From an uncultured Bacteroidales bacterium (GTDB lineage Bacteria; Bacteroidota; Bacteroidia; Bacteroidales; UBA932), in the NCBI GenBank assembly GCA_947302825.1, contig CAMYWP010000003.1, forward strand, positions 1-41,964: DNA of 41,964 nt, in the 5' to 3' direction. A program made the position numbers and the translations under genes. Numbering within the stretch: position 1 is the stretch's first letter; each line of letters opens with the position of its first letter. Positions 31,604 to 40,840 of the stretch are shown here, piece after piece. Under the pieces are notes generated by a model. It made no database searches and was not told where the DNA came from. It saw only the letters and a program-made list of their open reading frames with translations.

Positions 31604-34600
31604 GCGGAATTGGCCCTGTAGTGCGGAGCATAAAGGGACTCTATCACCAGCACGGGGGCCTGGAAGCATCCGGCCTGCTGGACGTAGAATTCTTCGGACA
31701 GCTCCGTATTCTCCTCCGGATAGGAATCGAAGTAGAATTCGGTGCAGGAAGGCTTCATGTTCCGATAGCCCTGCGGCACAAATTTCCAACTGCTGCGTCC
31801 CATGGGACGATAGAAGCTATAACCAATATGGCCGGAAAGCTGGTTCACCGGCTGCAAGGTGGCTTCCCTACCGGCCGTAAGCTTCACAAAGCTGCGGTTC
31901 TCCGCATTCCAGATCACATAATTCGCCACAATCCTGTCACCTACCGATACAGGGTCTCCGGGTTGGATTTCCACCCCATCCTTATAGAACTTGCGCTCAA
32001 TCTTGAAGCCGTTGCCGGCAGCTTTCACTTTCTCGAACGGCGCCTGATAGGTGGCCGACAGCGCCAGCACGCGCGTATTCAAAACGGCCTGGGAACCATC
32101 CATAATAGAGGTAATGGCATCGATATAGGCCGGTTCGGTGTCCCAGTGCTGGGTTTCCTTCTGCAGCATCAGCCACAGCCGTACCCCATCTGCTATAGTG
32201 GAAGAAGTGACCCTTCCCGTAGCATCGGCCTTCTTTTTTGCGGAGGGAAGGGTTACTTCTTCCACCGAGGCCATCAAATCGCAGAGTAACGCGTGGGCAT
32301 AGGCTTCGCTTTCCATGAGCCCGCGCCAGGGCATTACGGCGTTGGGATAGTACCAGCCGCCGTCCCGATGCTCCACGGCATATTCCATCAGGGAAAGGAT
32401 ATCGGCCTTCATGGAGGCGGTGAGCCGGGCCTTGGCGCCGAATTTCACGCCCCAGGCCTGTGCCAGTTCCACCCCGCCGTCGCGCTCCAGCAGGCCCTTC
32501 AGGGTAAGAAGCCGGCGGCTCTTGGCCAGGATCTGGCCCTGCAGTCCGCGCCCGTCCTTCTTGGAAGGCACCAGGTAATCCTTGGCCCACTTCTGGAATT
32601 CCTTCCAGCGCTTCTTTTCCGTGGCCGATACCGGCTTCACCGTAAACGGAACCGCCGGATAAAGGGAACGGATGTGCAGATACTGTGCATCGGAGATGCC
32701 GCCCCGCCAGTACGGGAAATCGTCGTCGAACTGGCTCACATCCAGGAATTCAACGGCAGACACCACGTCCGGAACCTCGAAGCCGCGGTCGCGCAGCTTC
32801 GCAAAGCGCTCCAGCAGCACGGCGGTAATGGCCGGCGACGACTTCATCCCCTCGAACCATCCAAAGCCGCCATCGGAATTGTGGCATGCCAATATTTTTT
32901 CTAATAACGATGCGCCTACAGATTCTTCGTCGCTGCGCTCCTCAGAATGACAAGAAGCCAGTAGGCGGATATACCAGGCTTCGGAGAGAGAGAGAACGTC
33001 CTTGCCGGTGGGATCCACATGGGAAGGAATGGCCTCACGGACCATATCCAGGATGGAAACTTCCTTTAAGGAAGCGCCCGATCCCGGCACATTCACAAAG
33101 CGGGAACGCAGGGCGGAGAGCAGGGCTTCCCGGTCTTCCCCATCGTGCAGCACGGCCGAATGGGCCTCCACCAGAGCCTGGGAGGCCGTATACACCGGCA
33201 CAGTGGCCTTCACAGCATCGGAGAAATCGGCCGCCTTGAACGAGGCCACCAGCTCCAGCGGGTAGTAGCCCTCCGCCGTCATGCGGAAGCGATGGGTCAC
33301 GGTCTCACGCGGATTCACCGTAATGGGAATATGATGGCTGGTGGAACCTGCCTGAAGGGACATCACGCCGGACACGGGCTCATCCACTATGCTTGAAACG
33401 GTCACGGCAGCCTCATATACGTCGCCTCTGTAAAGGTAGCGAGGCTCCAGCAGCGACACTTTCACCGGCAGCGACACCACCATTTCCTGCTCCACCATGG
33501 CACTGCGCATCTGGGCATCGTGCGCGAGCGCCCGCACATAGTAAGTGGACAGTTTATCGGAAGTGGTGAAGCGGAATTCCAGCGTACCATCGGCTGCAGG
33601 ACGCAGATGGGGTTGGAAAGTGAGGGCCGATGCAAAATCACTGCGTACCTTCACGTCTGTAAGGTCGGCGGATTCCTCCGCCTGGCTTGCTATTCCATCC
33701 GATTCTTCCATCACCAAGGCATTGTTGGCCGCCGCACCGGGTGCCGGCAGGGCTTCCAGAACTGCGCCGCCCTTGGACAAGGCACGCTCATAGAGCACCG
33801 GCGGACCGTCGTTTCGGGCGCCCACTGAACCGCAGGCTTCGCTCACATATATGCGCTCCACGGAGTAATCCCAGGTGCTGGCGCGGGACCAGTAATTGGA
33901 GTCGATGGCATCCAGGCTCTTGTCCCAGGCCGCCACCAGAACCTCGGTATCCGGTGCCGTCTTCAGGGTGAAGCTGTACTCCACGCCCGGGTACGCCTTG
34001 TCCTGGAAGCGGGTGAACTGCAGGGGCAGCGTATAGCGGTCTTTTTCGCGCCGATACTGTTTGTCGTAGTACACGGAACGCCCGTTCAGGAAATAGAACA
34101 CCTGCAGACGCACGGCGTCCGGATAGGCGGTCTTGTAGGGGAACGACAGGTTCTCCAGCGTACCATCGGCCACCTTTATCTTCTTGGTTTCCAATACTTC
34201 GCCATCCTTTCCGTACAGCAGCACCACGGCATAGGCCGTTCCTTCCGAAGTGCCCACGCGGGCCTGGATGGACTCGCCGGCAGCCACAGTGAGCGGGCCG
34301 GGGATAAACACCCGTGCGGCCTGCGGCATCAGGCTGCGGCTTTCCGGCGGGATGCAGAACAGCAGCATCTCCTTTTCGGCCTTCAGCTCCGATCCGTCCT
34401 TCCGCCGGGCCGATACTTCCGTCTGCACGCGGTAGTAACCGGATCCGGGCAGTTTCAATTGAACCTTGCCGCCGGAAGGAGTTTGGCCGGACGTTAACTC
34501 GCTGTCATCGGCCTGGAGTATCTTATATTTAACCGGAATAGGGACGGGATTGCCCTGACCGTCGCAAGCATCCAGCGTCATATCCAAATCTGTGCTGAGA

Positions 34601-36738
34601 ATGATAAAACGAGGCTTTTCATTGCGCCAGTAGATTCTGTCGGAATCACCCTTCAGGGTAAGGTCGGCTGTTGTAACGCTGCCGGCCACAGATGCATCCA
34701 CGCTCAGTTCTTCGCCGATATACACGCCGCGGCTGAACAGCAGCGTTTCGCCGGTGGCGTCCGTCACATTCGCCTCCACGTTGTAATAACCCTTGCTACG
34801 GGCCGGGAAAGTGAACTGGAAACAGTTATTCTCGTCGATCGGAACTTCCTGTTCCAGAATCACTTGGTCGTAGAAAAGCACCCTGGCGGCCAACTTCGCG
34901 CCGCTGAGCGGATGGCCGGAATAGCTTTCCAGCGTACCGCTCACGGGAACGTCGTCGCCAATCAGATACAGCTCCTTGGCTTTGTCCCAGCTTAAATCGA
35001 AGGTGGGAAGGACGAATTCGTCCACGGTAAAGGAGGTGGAGTTCAAATCATTGACCACCAACTGGAAGCGGCCGTTGCGAAGGCCGCGGGGCAGTTCGAA
35101 CTGCCCGGAAACCGCACCGAATTCATTGGTGGTGAGATTCTGGCTCTCCAGCTCGTTGCCTTCCGAATCCCGTAGCCGTACGGTCACGGCTTTGTCTTTG
35201 CAAACCGCCAGCGAAATGGAAGGATCGCCCTGGTACACCACCGCTTTGAAGCGAACAATATCGCCGGGCCGATAAGCCCCCTGGTCCTTATAAATCAGGC
35301 AACGGGTTCTGTTGCTCGAATAAGAATAATAGGATGGACTGTTACTGGCCCTGAGCCGGTACGACCTGCGGTCTCCGCTCACGGCTTCCAGTTCCAGATA
35401 CGCATCCGTCTTTTCGATCTGACGGACCAGCGCCTTGGGCAGCGGCGTAAAGCCGTCCAGGCGCATACTGCTCGAGGCCAGCTCCTTATTATCTTTCAGC
35501 AGACGCAGCGTCACCCTGGAAAGCGGGGCGCCGGTCTTGTAATCGGCCACATAGACGCAATGTCCACGGCTATCGGTGCGGGTGGCGACGGACAGGGTGT
35601 ACTGGGCATAGCCGTCGCTGTCGCTGAGCTTTCCGCTCACGGCCTCTACGCGGTAATCGCCATCGGCCAGCTTGGGAAGGGCCAGCAGCAGGCTGTCCTT
35701 CACGTAGAAACTGCCCACGGGGTTCACGGCTTTCCAGGTTTTGATGGTTTTTCCGTCGTGAGTCAGCGTCACCTTGGCTTCTTTCAGATTCCGGAAAACA
35801 ATGAGGGCATTCTTTTCCTGGAAGCGGACCGTAATGTCGCTGGCCGTGAGGTTGTCTATGAGGTTTTCGGCCACGGTGCAGCCGGCGGCTATGTCGGCTT
35901 CGACGCCTTTGTATGTCTTGCGCTCTTTCTCCAGCGCCCGGGCTTCCTCACACAGGGCCTCGTACTCTTTCCCAGAAGCTATTTCCGCATCCAGGTCGAT
36001 CTTCTTCATATACAGTAAATCGGCCTTCGGGTACACGGAAACGGCTTTTCCGTTATACTCATCGGCCAATGCCCGCAGGGCCCGACGCCTTTTCTCCCGG
36101 TCGATCTCGTTCCGGTAATTCCGGTTAATCACATAGTATTTCAGCGCGGCTTCGTTGGGATAACGGTCCTTCACCAGCGGCTGGAGCATCTGGTACATGG
36201 CATCGTCCTCCACCTGGATAAAATAGCGGTCCTTGAGCAGGCGCCAGAGCACATACTCTTTGTCCGAACTTATGTACGGCATGAGGCGGCCGCCCAAATA
36301 GTTGGTGACATCTCTATAAAACGCCGGATTGTAGCCCCGGAAACCATCCTCATTCGCCTGCACGAAGGCCCAGAGGGCATCGGTGGAGGCATGCTTCCAA
36401 CGGTTCATCCAATGGAAGGTAACCATGGGCTCGTCGAACGCCTTCACTTCTGCGGCCAGATTATCATACAGATAGTCCCGCTGCTTCCAGTCGCGGCGCT
36501 GCACGGTGTTCACATAGGCCGTGGCGGCATCGTAGAAATCCACGGGAAGATGCTTCTGAATGGCTTCCTCCTTGATTTGAGCCAGGATGTCGGCCTCCAA
36601 CTGGGGCCTGTCGGCCTTCTGAGCTTCCTCGTACTGCTTCCAGAGGGCGGTAAGGATGTGACCGTCAGACATAGATTGGGCATGCATTACGGCACCGGCG
36701 CACAGCGCCAGCAACCAGGTGAATAGGACGCGTTTCAT
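31564..36738 (-). CDS. Alpha-2-macroglobulin family protein without thioester motif
   Basis: ATG at 36738 begins a standard signal peptide (MKRVLFTWLLALCAGAVMHAQ), giving 1724 residues. About 250 residues of mainly helical sequence come first. Macroglobulin beta domains follow, with YRPGDIVRFKAVVYQGDP in the MG2-like part, then the central block ALTFQPHLRPAADGTLEF with KLSTYYVRALAHD. A helical terpenoid-cyclase-like domain contains NSDGGFGWFEGMKSSPAI. No C-x-E-Q is present where the first macroglobulin has CAEQ, so it cannot form the thioester. A dispersed repeat supplies about 14 residues (CHSEERSDEES) in frame near residue 1270. It lies 32 bp downstream of folC on the same strand. Protease trapping without covalent linkage, or another envelope role, is possible. 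Confidence 0.85.
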   Translation of the reverse strand: MKRVLFTWLLALCAGAVMHAQSMSDGHILTALWKQYEEAQKADRPQLEADILAQIKEEAIQKHLPVDFYDAATAYVNTVQRRDWKQRDYLYDNLAAEVKAFDEPMVTFHWMNRWKHASTDALWAFVQANEDGFRGYNPAFYRDVTNYLGGRLMPYISSDKEYVLWRLLKDRYFIQVEDDAMYQMLQPLVKDRYPNEAALKYYVINRNYRNEIDREKRRRALRALADEYNGKAVSVYPKADLLYMKKIDLDAEIASGKEYEALCEEARALEKERKTYKGVEADIAAGCTVAENLIDNLTASDITVRFQEKNALIVFRNLKEAKVTLTHDGKTIKTWKAVNPVGSFYVKDSLLLALPKLADGDYRVEAVSGKLSDSDGYAQYTLSVATRTDSRGHCVYVADYKTGAPLSRVTLRLLKDNKELASSSMRLDGFTPLPKALVRQIEKTDAYLELEAVSGDRRSYRLRASNSPSYYSYSSNRTRCLIYKDQGAYRPGDIVRFKAVVYQGDPSISLAVCKDKAVTVRLRDSEGNELESQNLTTNEFGAVSGQFELPRGLRNGRFQLVVNDLNSTSFTVDEFVLPTFDLSWDKAKELYLIGDDVPVSGTLESYSGHPLSGAKLAARVLFYDQVILEQEVPIDENNCFQFTFPARSKGYYNVEANVTDATGETLLFSRGVYIGEELSVDASVAGSVTTADLTLKGDSDRIYWRNEKPRFIILSTDLDMTLDACDGQGNPVPIPVKYKILQADDSELTSGQTPSGGKVQLKLPGSGYYRVQTEVSARRKDGSELKAEKEMLLFCIPPESRSLMPQAARVFIPGPLTVAAGESIQARVGTSEGTAYAVVLLYGKDGEVLETKKIKVADGTLENLSFPYKTAYPDAVRLQVFYFLNGRSVYYDKQYRREKDRYTLPLQFTRFQDKAYPGVEYSFTLKTAPDTEVLVAAWDKSLDAIDSNYWSRASTWDYSVERIYVSEACGSVGARNDGPPVLYERALSKGGAVLEALPAPGAAANNALVMEESDGIASQAEESADLTDVKVRSDFASALTFQPHLRPAADGTLEFRFTTSDKLSTYYVRALAHDAQMRSAMVEQEMVVSLPVKVSLLEPRYLYRGDVYEAAVTVSSIVDEPVSGVMSLQAGSTSHHIPITVNPRETVTHRFRMTAEGYYPLELVASFKAADFSDAVKATVPVYTASQALVEAHSAVLHDGEDREALLSALRSRFVNVPGSGASLKEVSILDMVREAIPSHVDPTGKDVLSLSEAWYIRLLASCHSEERSDEESVGASLLEKILACHNSDGGFGWFEGMKSSPAITAVLLERFAKLRDRGFEVPDVVSAVEFLDVSQFDDDFPYWRGGISDAQYLHIRSLYPAVPFTVKPVSATEKKRWKEFQKWAKDYLVPSKKDGRGLQGQILAKSRRLLTLKGLLERDGGVELAQAWGVKFGAKARLTASMKADILSLMEYAVEHRDGGWYYPNAVMPWRGLMESEAYAHALLCDLMASVEEVTLPSAKKKADATGRVTSSTIADGVRLWLMLQKETQHWDTEPAYIDAITSIMDGSQAVLNTRVLALSATYQAPFEKVKAAGNGFKIERKFYKDGVEIQPGDPVSVGDRIVANYVIWNAENRSFVKLTAGREATLQPVNQLSGHIGYSFYRPMGRSSWKFVPQGYRNMKPSCTEFYFDSYPEENTELSEEFYVQQAGCFQAPVLVIESLYAPHYRANSAYRPALEVSALPK
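32920..32955 (-). repeat. Dispersed 36-bp repeat, copy 3 (in frame in macroglobulin gene)
   Basis: On the minus strand CTTGTCATTCTGAGGAGCG followed by CAGCGACGAAGAATCT, differing from the copy at 2771-2806 at only two positions or so. It is translated as CHSEERSDEES within the helical domain of the second macroglobulin. Confidence 0.85.
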
Positions 36739-36770
36739 AGGCAATCATTTTTTCATGCTCTGCAGTTCAA

Positions 36771-38150
36771 TTATTGTGCCTTGTCCTTTCCGGCGAACAA
36801 GGGAAGGGCTTCGGCCACCACGTAGGTGCTGCCGCCGATATAGATAAGCGGCGAGGCCGGTTTTTCGGCCGATGCGCTGCGGTTCAGCTGCTGCGACAAC
36901 GTATGCGACAGAGCCACAGCCATTTGCACGGCCTGACGGACCGAGGTGAAGGCGTAGGTCCGGGACGATCGGCCCAGATGGTAGTAATCGTTGAAGCGGC
37001 GCAGGAGTTCGTCGGCCTGCAGGGCGCGGGGCGTATCCGGCGCCGTAAAGATATAGGTGGCGTCTTTGGGCATCAGCGGCAGAATGGCGTTCAGGTCTTT
37101 ATCGGCCATGATCCCATACACAATAATGAGCGAGGAACAGACGCCTTCGTCCAGTAACTCCTCCATTTGCTGGAAGTTATACTGCAGGGCGTGGGCGTTG
37201 TGGCCGATATCGGCAATCACCAGCGGCTGGCTGGAAAGGCGCTCCCAGCGGCCGTGGAAGTTCATGTCGCGGGCCGTGTGGATGATCCCTTCCTGGACGG
37301 CGTCTTTCTTGTTCAGTGCTTCGAAACCCGGCAGCCCCCGCAGGATGTCCACGGCGGCCAGCACTGTGCGCAGATTCTTTACCTGCGCCTTGCCTTGCAG
37401 GTCCATTTGCCGGAGCAGGGTTTCCGAACGGCCCCAAAGGGAGGGTTTTACCCTATCGGCATACTCCAGGGGGCAGAACATCCAGGATTTTTCGGCAAAG
37501 ACGGAACGGGTTTCGGGCAGGCTCTCCCCTACCAGCGCCGGAACGCTTTGCTTGAAGATGCCGGCTTTCTCTTCGGCAATCTCTTGCAGGGAGTTTCCCA
37601 GGAGGTCGCAATGGTCCAGGCCGATGGAGGTGACGATGGTAAGGCTGGGCTGTTCCAGGATATTGGTGGCGTCCAGACGGCCGCCCAAGCCCGTTTCCAC
37701 AACGGCGACGTCCACACCTTCATCGGCGAACCAGCGAAAAGCCAGGCCGGTGGTAATTTCGAAGAAGGAAAGATCATGCGCGATGATCCAGTTCATCCAC
37801 TGCGTGAGGAAATGGAAAACGTACTCCTTGGAGATGCGCTGGCCGTCCACCCGCATCCGCTCCCGGAAATCCAGCAGGTGCGGGGAGGTGAAAAGTCCCG
37901 CTTTCAGACCGCAGGCCTTACAGGCCGATGCCAGCATGTTGGCCACCGAACCTTTCCCGTTGGTGCCGGCGATATGGATGCTCCGGAACTGGCGCGAAGG
38001 GGAGCCCAGCGCCTGATCGAACTCGCGCATCCGGTCCAGGCCGGGCTTGTACGCCCCGGTGGTGAACCCATCTTTCTGCACCGAAGGAAAACGGTGGAAA
38101 ATGTCCTGCACCAGCTTCAGATAGCCGGTTTCCGAGTAGTTTGTATCCAT
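36771..38150 (-). CDS. folC: Bifunctional folylpolyglutamate synthase / dihydrofolate synthase
   Basis: This 459-residue cytoplasmic ligase adds glutamate to folates and/or dihydropteroate. The Mur-ligase-type P-loop is IAGTNGKGSVAN (residues 60-71). The family strings FTSPHLLDFRERM, VVETGLGGRLDATN, TSIGLDHCDLLG and EEKAGIFK follow, and the C-terminal domain has IADIGHNAHALQ, with the His-Asn pair of Mur-like enzymes. The length is usual for FolC. ATG at 38150 has a candidate -7 element 8 bp upstream. It is probably co-transcribed with the macroglobulin gene, 32 bp downstream. Confidence 0.93.
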   Translation of the reverse strand: MDTNYSETGYLKLVQDIFHRFPSVQKDGFTTGAYKPGLDRMREFDQALGSPSRQFRSIHIAGTNGKGSVANMLASACKACGLKAGLFTSPHLLDFRERMRVDGQRISKEYVFHFLTQWMNWIIAHDLSFFEITTGLAFRWFADEGVDVAVVETGLGGRLDATNILEQPSLTIVTSIGLDHCDLLGNSLQEIAEEKAGIFKQSVPALVGESLPETRSVFAEKSWMFCPLEYADRVKPSLWGRSETLLRQMDLQGKAQVKNLRTVLAAVDILRGLPGFEALNKKDAVQEGIIHTARDMNFHGRWERLSSQPLVIADIGHNAHALQYNFQQMEELLDEGVCSSLIIVYGIMADKDLNAILPLMPKDATYIFTAPDTPRALQADELLRRFNDYYHLGRSSRTYAFTSVRQAVQMAVALSHTLSQQLNRSASAEKPASPLIYIGGSTYVVAEALPLFAGKDKAQ

Positions 38151-38157
38151 TTCTGTA

Positions 38158-38165
38158 CAAAGATA
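38158..38165 (-). promoter_or_regulatory. Candidate -7 element for folC
   Basis: The minus strand reads TATCTTTG, fitting TAnnTTTG, 8 bp before the start codon. No -33 TTG at standard distance. Confidence 0.4.
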
Positions 38166-38224
38166 ATAAAAAGTATTTGAATTGTCTACTGGTAATCAAC
38201 TCCCTGATTCTGAACCACTTGCAC

Positions 38225-38257
38225 AAAGTAATCGTTCGATTTTTGAACGATTACTTT
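38225..38257. other. Perfect 13-bp hairpin between divergent genes
   Basis: AAAGTAATCGTTC pairs exactly with GAACGATTACTTT around GATTTTT. It lies between divergent genes and no U-tract follows on either strand, so it is not a standard terminator; operator or inserted palindrome are options. Confidence 0.6.
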
Positions 38258-38320
38258 ACGTAAGGTGTTGAGTGTTAGGGGATTAGTTGCCAGGAGGTGT
38301 GGGGTGTTTGGGGTTGGGTG

Positions 38321-38351
38321 TTGTCTTTCTACTGTTTTTTCATTAAATTTG
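38321..38351 (+). promoter_or_regulatory. Promoter of AIR-synthase-related gene and phoH
   Basis: TTG at 38321-38323, 20 bp, then TAAATTTG at 38344-38351, an exact consensus fit. The start point would fall at about 38357, on the first ATG (38356), implying a leaderless mRNA or initiation at ATG 38365. Confidence 0.7.
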
Positions 38352-38355
38352 AGCC

Positions 38356-39465
38356 ATGACAGATATGTTGCACTGCAATTATATCATCGACGGGGTCCAG
38401 ATGGCACTGTCACCGCTGCGGATGCTGCGCGAATGCAGCGTGGAACCGCCGCTGGAGCCGGACGGAGATCCGGATACCCTGGCCGATGAACAGCTGGACC
38501 TGAAACCGGACAATTACTGCTTCCAGGACCAGCTTGTCGAACAGTATGCCCAGTCGCTGCCCGTCAAGCGGAACTTCCCGCTGGCGTTTGCCGGGCCTTA
38601 TACCGCCGGAAAGGTGGCGCAGGCCCTGCTGGATGCCATCTGGATGAGCGGCCACTTCCGCCTGGGAGACCTTACTCTTAAGGCCGATTGGCGCTGGAAT
38701 CATAAGTCCATGGGCCACGCCGCCGCCTTTTACCATTCGGTGGAAAGCGCCTGCTCCTATCTGGACGCCCTGGGCCTGAAACTGGACCAGTTCAATCTGT
38801 GCAATGGACAGCCGGCCGTGGCCTTCAAAGCCGGAACGGTGGCCGAAGAAGACGCCCTGGACGAGGAAACCTCCCTGTTCCGGGAACTTCCCTACCGTAC
38901 GGCCAATCCCCGCATCTCGCGGCGGCGCAAAGCCCCCGCGACCCTGCTCCCGGAGCCCAGTGACTGGCTCATCTATATTCCCTTCGACCCCTGCGATTAC
39001 CGCCTGGGCGGCAGCGCTTTGGCCGAAGCCCTGGGCGTGCAGCCGTCCACGCCGCCGGACGTAAGCGACGCAGACTATTTCATCGACTGCTATGAAGTGG
39101 TGAGGGAACTGGTGGAAGACGGCATTGTGAAAGCCGGCGCCACGGTGGGCGATGGCGGCCTGATGGCTTGCCTGCAGGCCATGACCGGCGCCGGAACGGG
39201 CGCCGATATCAGCATCCGGAACATCTGCAAGGCCTACGGCAATGAGACCCAGGTGCGCGTTCTCTTCGCGGAAGTTCCCGGAGTGGTGTTGCAAATCGCC
39301 GATATCGACTACGATTATATAGACGCAGAGCTCATCCTGCAGGACGTAGTGTATTATCCTATCGGCCATCCCAGTTCCGCGCACGGCGGCGTACGCCTGA
39401 CGGAAAGCGTTGAAATCCCGCAAATCCTTGAATCCCTGTTAAATACCCTGGAGGGCGAAGATTAA
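38356..39465 (+). CDS. AIR-synthase-related (PurM/PurL-like C-domain) protein
   Basis: This 369-residue protein has no signal peptide. The C-terminal half has the pattern of the AIR-synthase C-terminal domain: DYRLGGSALAEALG, DYFIDCYEVVRELVEDGIVKAG and ATVGDGGLMACLQAMTGAGTGADISI, as in PurM and PurL. The N-terminal half (AFAGPYTAGKVAQALLDAIW, HKSMGHAAAFYHSVE) resembles parts of PurL-type proteins, but I do not see the usual ATP-binding motif complete. A full PurL is far longer, so this is a paralogue of unknown activity. The start is ATG 38356, although promoter placement makes ATG 38365 (MLHCNYIID) a real alternative. The stop and the next start overlap (TAATG), tying it to phoH. Confidence 0.7.
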   Translation: MTDMLHCNYIIDGVQMALSPLRMLRECSVEPPLEPDGDPDTLADEQLDLKPDNYCFQDQLVEQYAQSLPVKRNFPLAFAGPYTAGKVAQALLDAIWMSGHFRLGDLTLKADWRWNHKSMGHAAAFYHSVESACSYLDALGLKLDQFNLCNGQPAVAFKAGTVAEEDALDEETSLFRELPYRTANPRISRRRKAPATLLPEPSDWLIYIPFDPCDYRLGGSALAEALGVQPSTPPDVSDADYFIDCYEVVRELVEDGIVKAGATVGDGGLMACLQAMTGAGTGADISIRNICKAYGNETQVRVLFAEVPGVVLQIADIDYDYIDAELILQDVVYYPIGHPSSAHGGVRLTESVEIPQILESLLNTLEGED

Positions 39466-40790
39466 TGGCCAAGATTTTCGTTTTAGACACCAACATCATC
39501 CTTCACGACTACCAGAGCGTGAAGCAGTTCCAAGACAACGACATCGTGATTCCCATGGCCGTGGTGGAGGAACTGGACAAGTTCAAGAAGGGAAACGACG
39601 CCCTGTCCTTCAACGCCCGCGCCTTCATGCGGGAAATCACCAAGCTCACGGACAAGTACAAGATGGGCAAGCGGGGCTTCCCGCTGGGTCCCGGCCTGGG
39701 CTTTATCAAGATTGAACCCAACCACCCCTTCGCGCCGGAATTCCAGGACCTGTTCAGGGACGACATCCAGGATCACCGCATCCTGGCCACCGCCATGTGG
39801 GTGCGCGACAACAATCCCCGCCGCTTCGTGGCCCTGGTCACCAAGGACATCAACCTGCGCCTGAAGGCCAAGGCGGCCGGCATGGAAGTACAGGACTACC
39901 TCCGCGACCGCATGGACGACGAAGTTACCGACAGCCTGGAGCGCGAGGTGATCCAGATGGACGCCACCTCAGAGGCTGTCCAGCGCCTGGCCTACGGACA
40001 GGACAACTTCATGGACTGGAAAGAAGTATCGGCCAAGGAACCCACCCCCAACCAACTGTATATTTTTAATATAGGCGGCGACAGCGTCTGCGCCCGCTAC
40101 GACTCATCCCGCAAGCAGATTGTCCTGGTTCCCACCCGGCAGGCCTGCGGCATCAAACCCCGCAACACAGAGCAGAAGTTCGCCCTGGATGCCTGTCTGA
40201 ACAAAAAAATTCCGCTGGTGTCCCTTACCGGTGGCGCTGGAACCGGCAAAACCCTTCTGGCTCTGGCGGCCGCCATGGAGCTGGCCGATGAATACGACCA
40301 AATCATCCTCTCCCGCCCCACCGTGGTGCTGGGCGGCCAGGATATCGGCTTCCTGCCCGGCGACCAGCGAAGCAAGATGAGCCCTTATGTCCAGCCCCTC
40401 ATGGACAATCTGGATGTAATCAAGCGCTGCTTCCGCCCCGGCAGCAAACAAGTCCAGCGAATTGAAGCCATGCTCCGGGAAGAACGCCTGCTGATCTCGC
40501 CGCTGGCCTATATCCGCGGTCGTTCCCTGGGAAAGGTATACTTCATTGTAGATGAGGCCCAGAACCTTACCCCGCATGAGGTAAAAACCATTATCACCCG
40601 TGCCGGCGAAGGCACCAAGATGGTGTTTACCGGCGATATCTTCCAGATAGACCAGCCTTACCTGGACCAATGGTCCAACGGCCTCACCCACCTGGGTGAA
40701 AAGATGAAAGGCCAGGCCCTCTTCCAGCACGTCTTCCTGCGAAAAGGCGAACGCTCCGAACTCTCCGACATGGCCGCCAAACTGTTATAA
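39465..40790 (+). CDS. PhoH-family ATPase with N-terminal PIN domain (PhoH2 type)
   Basis: This 441-residue cytoplasmic protein has an N-terminal PIN ribonuclease domain (VLDTNIILHDY with Asp8, VVEELDKFKKG, LVTKDINLRLKA). A PhoH helicase-like ATPase domain follows, with Walker A GGAGTGKT at residues 256-263, RPTVVLGGQDIGFLPGD, the PhoH-specific Walker B FIVDEAQNLTPHEVKT and the sensor MVFTGDIFQID. PIN-PhoH proteins (PhoH2, YlaK) are reported to act as RNA helicase/RNases, in some species with a small partner as toxin-antitoxin. No such partner is present here; the coupled upstream gene is much larger. A strong two-way terminator follows directly. Confidence 0.92.
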   Translation: MAKIFVLDTNIILHDYQSVKQFQDNDIVIPMAVVEELDKFKKGNDALSFNARAFMREITKLTDKYKMGKRGFPLGPGLGFIKIEPNHPFAPEFQDLFRDDIQDHRILATAMWVRDNNPRRFVALVTKDINLRLKAKAAGMEVQDYLRDRMDDEVTDSLEREVIQMDATSEAVQRLAYGQDNFMDWKEVSAKEPTPNQLYIFNIGGDSVCARYDSSRKQIVLVPTRQACGIKPRNTEQKFALDACLNKKIPLVSLTGGAGTGKTLLALAAAMELADEYDQIILSRPTVVLGGQDIGFLPGDQRSKMSPYVQPLMDNLDVIKRCFRPGSKQVQRIEAMLREERLLISPLAYIRGRSLGKVYFIVDEAQNLTPHEVKTIITRAGEGTKMVFTGDIFQIDQPYLDQWSNGLTHLGEKMKGQALFQHVFLRKGERSELSDMAAKLL

Positions 40791-40824
40791 AAAAATCTCC
40801 CGGTTGTTCGCCGGGAGATTTTTT
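40790..40824. terminator. Two-way terminator between phoH and ppdK
   Basis: AAAAAATCTCCCGG pairs exactly with CCGGGAGATTTTTT around TTGTTCG; the A and T tracts serve both convergent genes. Confidence 0.93.
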
Positions 40825-40840
40825 CTTGTAGCAGCTTCGC

